From MGBC114079 sp964531385 (lineage in GTDB: Bacteria; Bacillota; Clostridia; Lachnospirales; CAG-274), in NCBI GenBank assembly GCA_964531385.1, contig CAZHGC010000003.1:1-64000 (forward strand): a stretch of DNA of 64,000 nucleotides. The letters run 5' to 3'. Positions within the stretch are counted from its first letter, which is position 1; the number at the start of each line of letters is the position of its first letter. Below, in pieces: positions 62,428 to 64,000 of this stretch. The notes below the pieces were generated by a model that saw only the letters and a program-made list of their open reading frames with translations, did not search any database and was not told the DNA's origin. A program made the position numbers and the translations under genes.

Positions 62428-62649
62428 TTAATGGATTATTTTTTTGTTGCTCGATAAGCCCAAAATGTAATCGGAGCTTATTTTATAAAATTTGCAAAGT
62501 GTTATTAAATGGCGAATTGGCATTTCGTTTATTCCTTTTTCATATCTTGAATATACTTGTTGTGTTGTTTGAAGCACAGCGGCTATTTCTTTTTGTGTTA
62601 GGTCGTTATCTTCCCTGAGTTCTCTTATTATGTCATTATAATTTTTCAT
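62428..62649 (-). CDS. XRE-family helix-turn-helix regulator
   Basis: A 73-residue Cro/CI-type DNA-binding protein, essentially a single domain: IIRELREDNDLTQKEIAAVLQTTQQVYSRYEKG, then a helix ending KISSDYILGLSSN. There is no sensor domain, so it probably acts as a small repressor. The start at 62649 is eight bases after GGGAGG; longer upstream reading is not supported. It is divergent from the candidate RNA and the OPT transporter and may regulate that side. Confidence 0.88.
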   Translation of the reverse strand: MKNYNDIIRELREDNDLTQKEIAAVLQTTQQVYSRYEKGINEMPIRHLITLCKFYKISSDYILGLSSNKKIIH

Positions 62650-62756
62650 TTTTTTTGCCTCCCGTTTTTGAGTTGGAAATCTTATAACGGCATTTCCCTT
62701 GATGATTAAAATTATTACGATTTGGGAGTTATGGTAGCATACAATGAACAAATATA

Positions 62757-62785
62757 TTGACTTTACACTATATTAGGTGTATAAT
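62757..62785 (+). promoter_or_regulatory. Strong promoter of the candidate non-coding RNA
   Basis: TTGACT (62757-62762), 17 bases, perfect TATAAT (62780-62785). Confidence 0.75.
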
Positions 62786-62791
62786 TGTATA

Positions 62792-63040
62792 AAATTTAAC
62801 CTGTATCAAAAAATGTTTGCTTGAGTATTTGAATTTGCTTTTACAACGATAATTACGATATTAAAAAAACTCGTTCACTAAGTGTGTATATTTTACTCAG
62901 TTCATTTTTTTAGTTTCTACATTTATATTTTCAAATAAAATAAATTTTTATCCCCCAATAAAATTTTATTTTACTCAAGCTAAGCATTTTATGATAAATG
63001 ATAAGACCGGTTGATTGAATTAATCGGTTTTATTTTTTTG
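62792..63040 (+). ncRNA. Candidate structured non-coding RNA or OPT leader
   Basis: A promoter (62757-62785) and a terminator (63003-63040) bracket about 250 bases without any credible gene. A long closing helix is visible: GCTTGAGTA (62819-62827) pairs perfectly with TACTCAAGC (62972-62980). It extends outward through AAAATGTTT against AAGCATTTT (62982-62990, one base bulged) and TATC (62804-62807) against GATA (62993-62996). Inside, AAATAAAAT and ATTTTATTT form a hairpin (about 62933-62970). A long interrupted stem with a large internal region recalls 6S RNA, but identity is not established. Confidence 0.5.
63003..63040 (+). terminator. Terminator of the candidate RNA
   Basis: AAGACCG (63003-63009) pairs with CGGTTTT (63025-63031), extended inward, followed by ATTTTTTTG. 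It lies 128 bases before the OPT start, so it could also act as an attenuator. Confidence 0.65.
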
Positions 63041-63167
63041 TCTTAATTGTATTTTTTTATTTGTTTTGGACAAAATAGAAACAAAGCAGGTTTTAAAAAA
63101 GTTATGGTTTTTGATTGAAAAAGCGATAAAACTGCGGATTACAAGTTATTGTAAAGGGGAACGATTT

Positions 63168-64000
63168 ATGAAAAACGAAGAAAAATTTCAGCCATTTGTT
63201 TCTGCCGATAAAAAAATTCCCGAGATTACGAATACTTCCATAATTTTGGGTGTAATTCTTGCTTGTGTTTTTGGAGCGGCAAATGCGTATTTGGGGCTTA
63301 GAGTTGGTATGACGGTTTCGGCTTCGATACCGGCAGCGGTTATTTCCATGGGTGTTATCAGAATTATTTTAAAAAAAGAATCTATTCTTGAAAATAATAT
63401 TGTTCAAACTATTGGGTCTGCCGGAGAATCGGTTGCGGCGGGGGCGATTTTTACTCTTCCGACGCTGTTTATGTGGCAGAATGAATGGGGAATTGGAAGT
63501 GCTTCTCTTTTTAATATTACAATTATTTCTCTTTGCGGAGGTGTTCTTGGTGTTTTATTTATGGTACCTTTAAGAAAAGCTTTAATTGTTAAAGAGCATA
63601 AAAATTTGCCATATCCCGAAGGAACGGCATGTGCGGAAGTTCTTATTGCGGGAGAAAAAAAGGGCAAAGGGGCGATTGCTGTTTTTTCGGGGCTTGGGAT
63701 TTCTTCCATTTATAAATTTTTTACAGAGGGAATTAAAATTTTTCCGGCTCAAATTCATTTTGAATTTAACAAATTTAAAGGCGGAGCTTTTGGAATTGAT
63801 GTTTTGCCGGCTCTTCTTGGAGTTGGCTATATTTGCGGGGCAAAAATTGCATCATATATGTTTGCCGGAGGGATTTTGAGTTGGCTTGTTATTATGCCGT
63901 TGATTAACATTTTTGGTGGTGACGCTGTTCTTTTTCCTGCAAACGAAATTATTTCGAATATGACTTCGAACGAAATTTGGAGCAATTATATACGATATAT
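63168..64000 (+). CDS. OPT-family oligopeptide transporter (partial, runs off the window)
   Basis: The first 277 residues of a membrane transporter. It begins MKNEEKFQPFVSADKKIPEIT, then a helix with GAANAYLGLRVGMTVSASIPAAV, the conserved OPT start, followed by NNIVQTIGSAGESVAAGAIF and the LPYPEGTACAEVL motif. The YPEGTA signature belongs to the prokaryotic EspB/PTG-type OPT group, which imports peptides or metal-chelate-like molecules by proton coupling. The frame is open to the window edge; the full protein should be over 600 residues. The ATG follows AAGGGGAACG. The upstream RNA or attenuator may control it. Confidence 0.9.
   Translation, partial: MKNEEKFQPFVSADKKIPEITNTSIILGVILACVFGAANAYLGLRVGMTVSASIPAAVISMGVIRIILKKESILENNIVQTIGSAGESVAAGAIFTLPTLFMWQNEWGIGSASLFNITIISLCGGVLGVLFMVPLRKALIVKEHKNLPYPEGTACAEVLIAGEKKGKGAIAVFSGLGISSIYKFFTEGIKIFPAQIHFEFNKFKGGAFGIDVLPALLGVGYICGAKIASYMFAGGILSWLVIMPLINIFGGDAVLFPANEIISNMTSNEIWSNYIRY

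Noticed and set aside
62968..62983. Extra DtxR-like site before the OPT gene (TTACTCAAGCTAAG)
   Set aside because: Only one arm matches, and the sequence is explained as the 3' arm of the long RNA helix.
1..64000. CRISPR array, tRNA/rRNA genes, insertion sequences or prophage
   Set aside because: None recognised on reading both strands; no regularly spaced repeats, integrase or transposase.

Overview
The window looks like chromosomal DNA from an AT-rich, Gram-positive, endospore-forming and probably motile member of the Clostridia. The evidence is the infC-rpmI-rplT operon, SpoIIR, archaeal-type ProS, a giant 2-hydroxyacyl-CoA dehydratase activator homologue, Firmicutes-type Shine-Dalgarno sequences, frequent TTG starts, type I dockerin modules and DtxR-like iron operators. 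No phage, insertion sequence, CRISPR array, tRNA or rRNA was seen. Gene names rest on recognised protein families; no database search was possible.

Layout. 1-1.4 kb: translation operon infC-rpmI-rplT with an attenuator leader and an AUU start for IF3. 1.5-8 kb: SLOG protein, family 2 glycosyltransferase, HD-GYP phosphodiesterase, a TetR / heavy-metal P-type ATPase divergon and an AraC regulator. 8-14 kb: secreted rhodanese, a 1316-residue GH3 glycosidase and a dockerin protein. 14-21 kb: chemoreceptor with PseF, a MarR-MATE efflux operon and a PAS-GGDEF-EAL protein. 21-34 kb (minus strand): rsmA with no canonical start codon, alaS, HgdC-like activator, rho, a HEPN-CBS protein and malQ. 34-39 kb: lipoprotein, znuACB-type zinc/manganese transporter and TPP-riboswitch-controlled thiC. 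39-45 kb: SGNH hydrolase, two copper-amine-oxidase-N-domain proteins, proS and a cluster of DnaA boxes.

45-56 kb is the most distinctive part. A very large secreted protein carries a flavinylatable FMN-binding domain, three GLUG-type beta-helix regions and a C-terminal dockerin. Nearby lie feoA-feoA-feoB, a 44-residue FeoB-associated Cys-rich protein, and a divergent DUF2325-DUF3793-flavodoxin operon. The promoters of all three units carry the same TTAG-N6-CTAA-type palindrome at or just after the predicted +1. This suggests one iron-responsive regulon that couples extracellular redox chemistry to ferrous iron uptake.

56-64 kb: spoIIR, a three-gene YfhO/GtrA/GtrB surface glycosylation operon, a small membrane protein, an XRE regulator, a candidate structured non-coding RNA and the start of an OPT-family transporter cut by the window edge.

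The best leads are the iron-regulated dockerin flavoprotein, the AUA-started rsmA (next to AUU-started infC, both start-fidelity factors), the candidate RNA at 62.8-63.0 kb, the DnaA-box cluster and a four-copy intergenic palindrome family.
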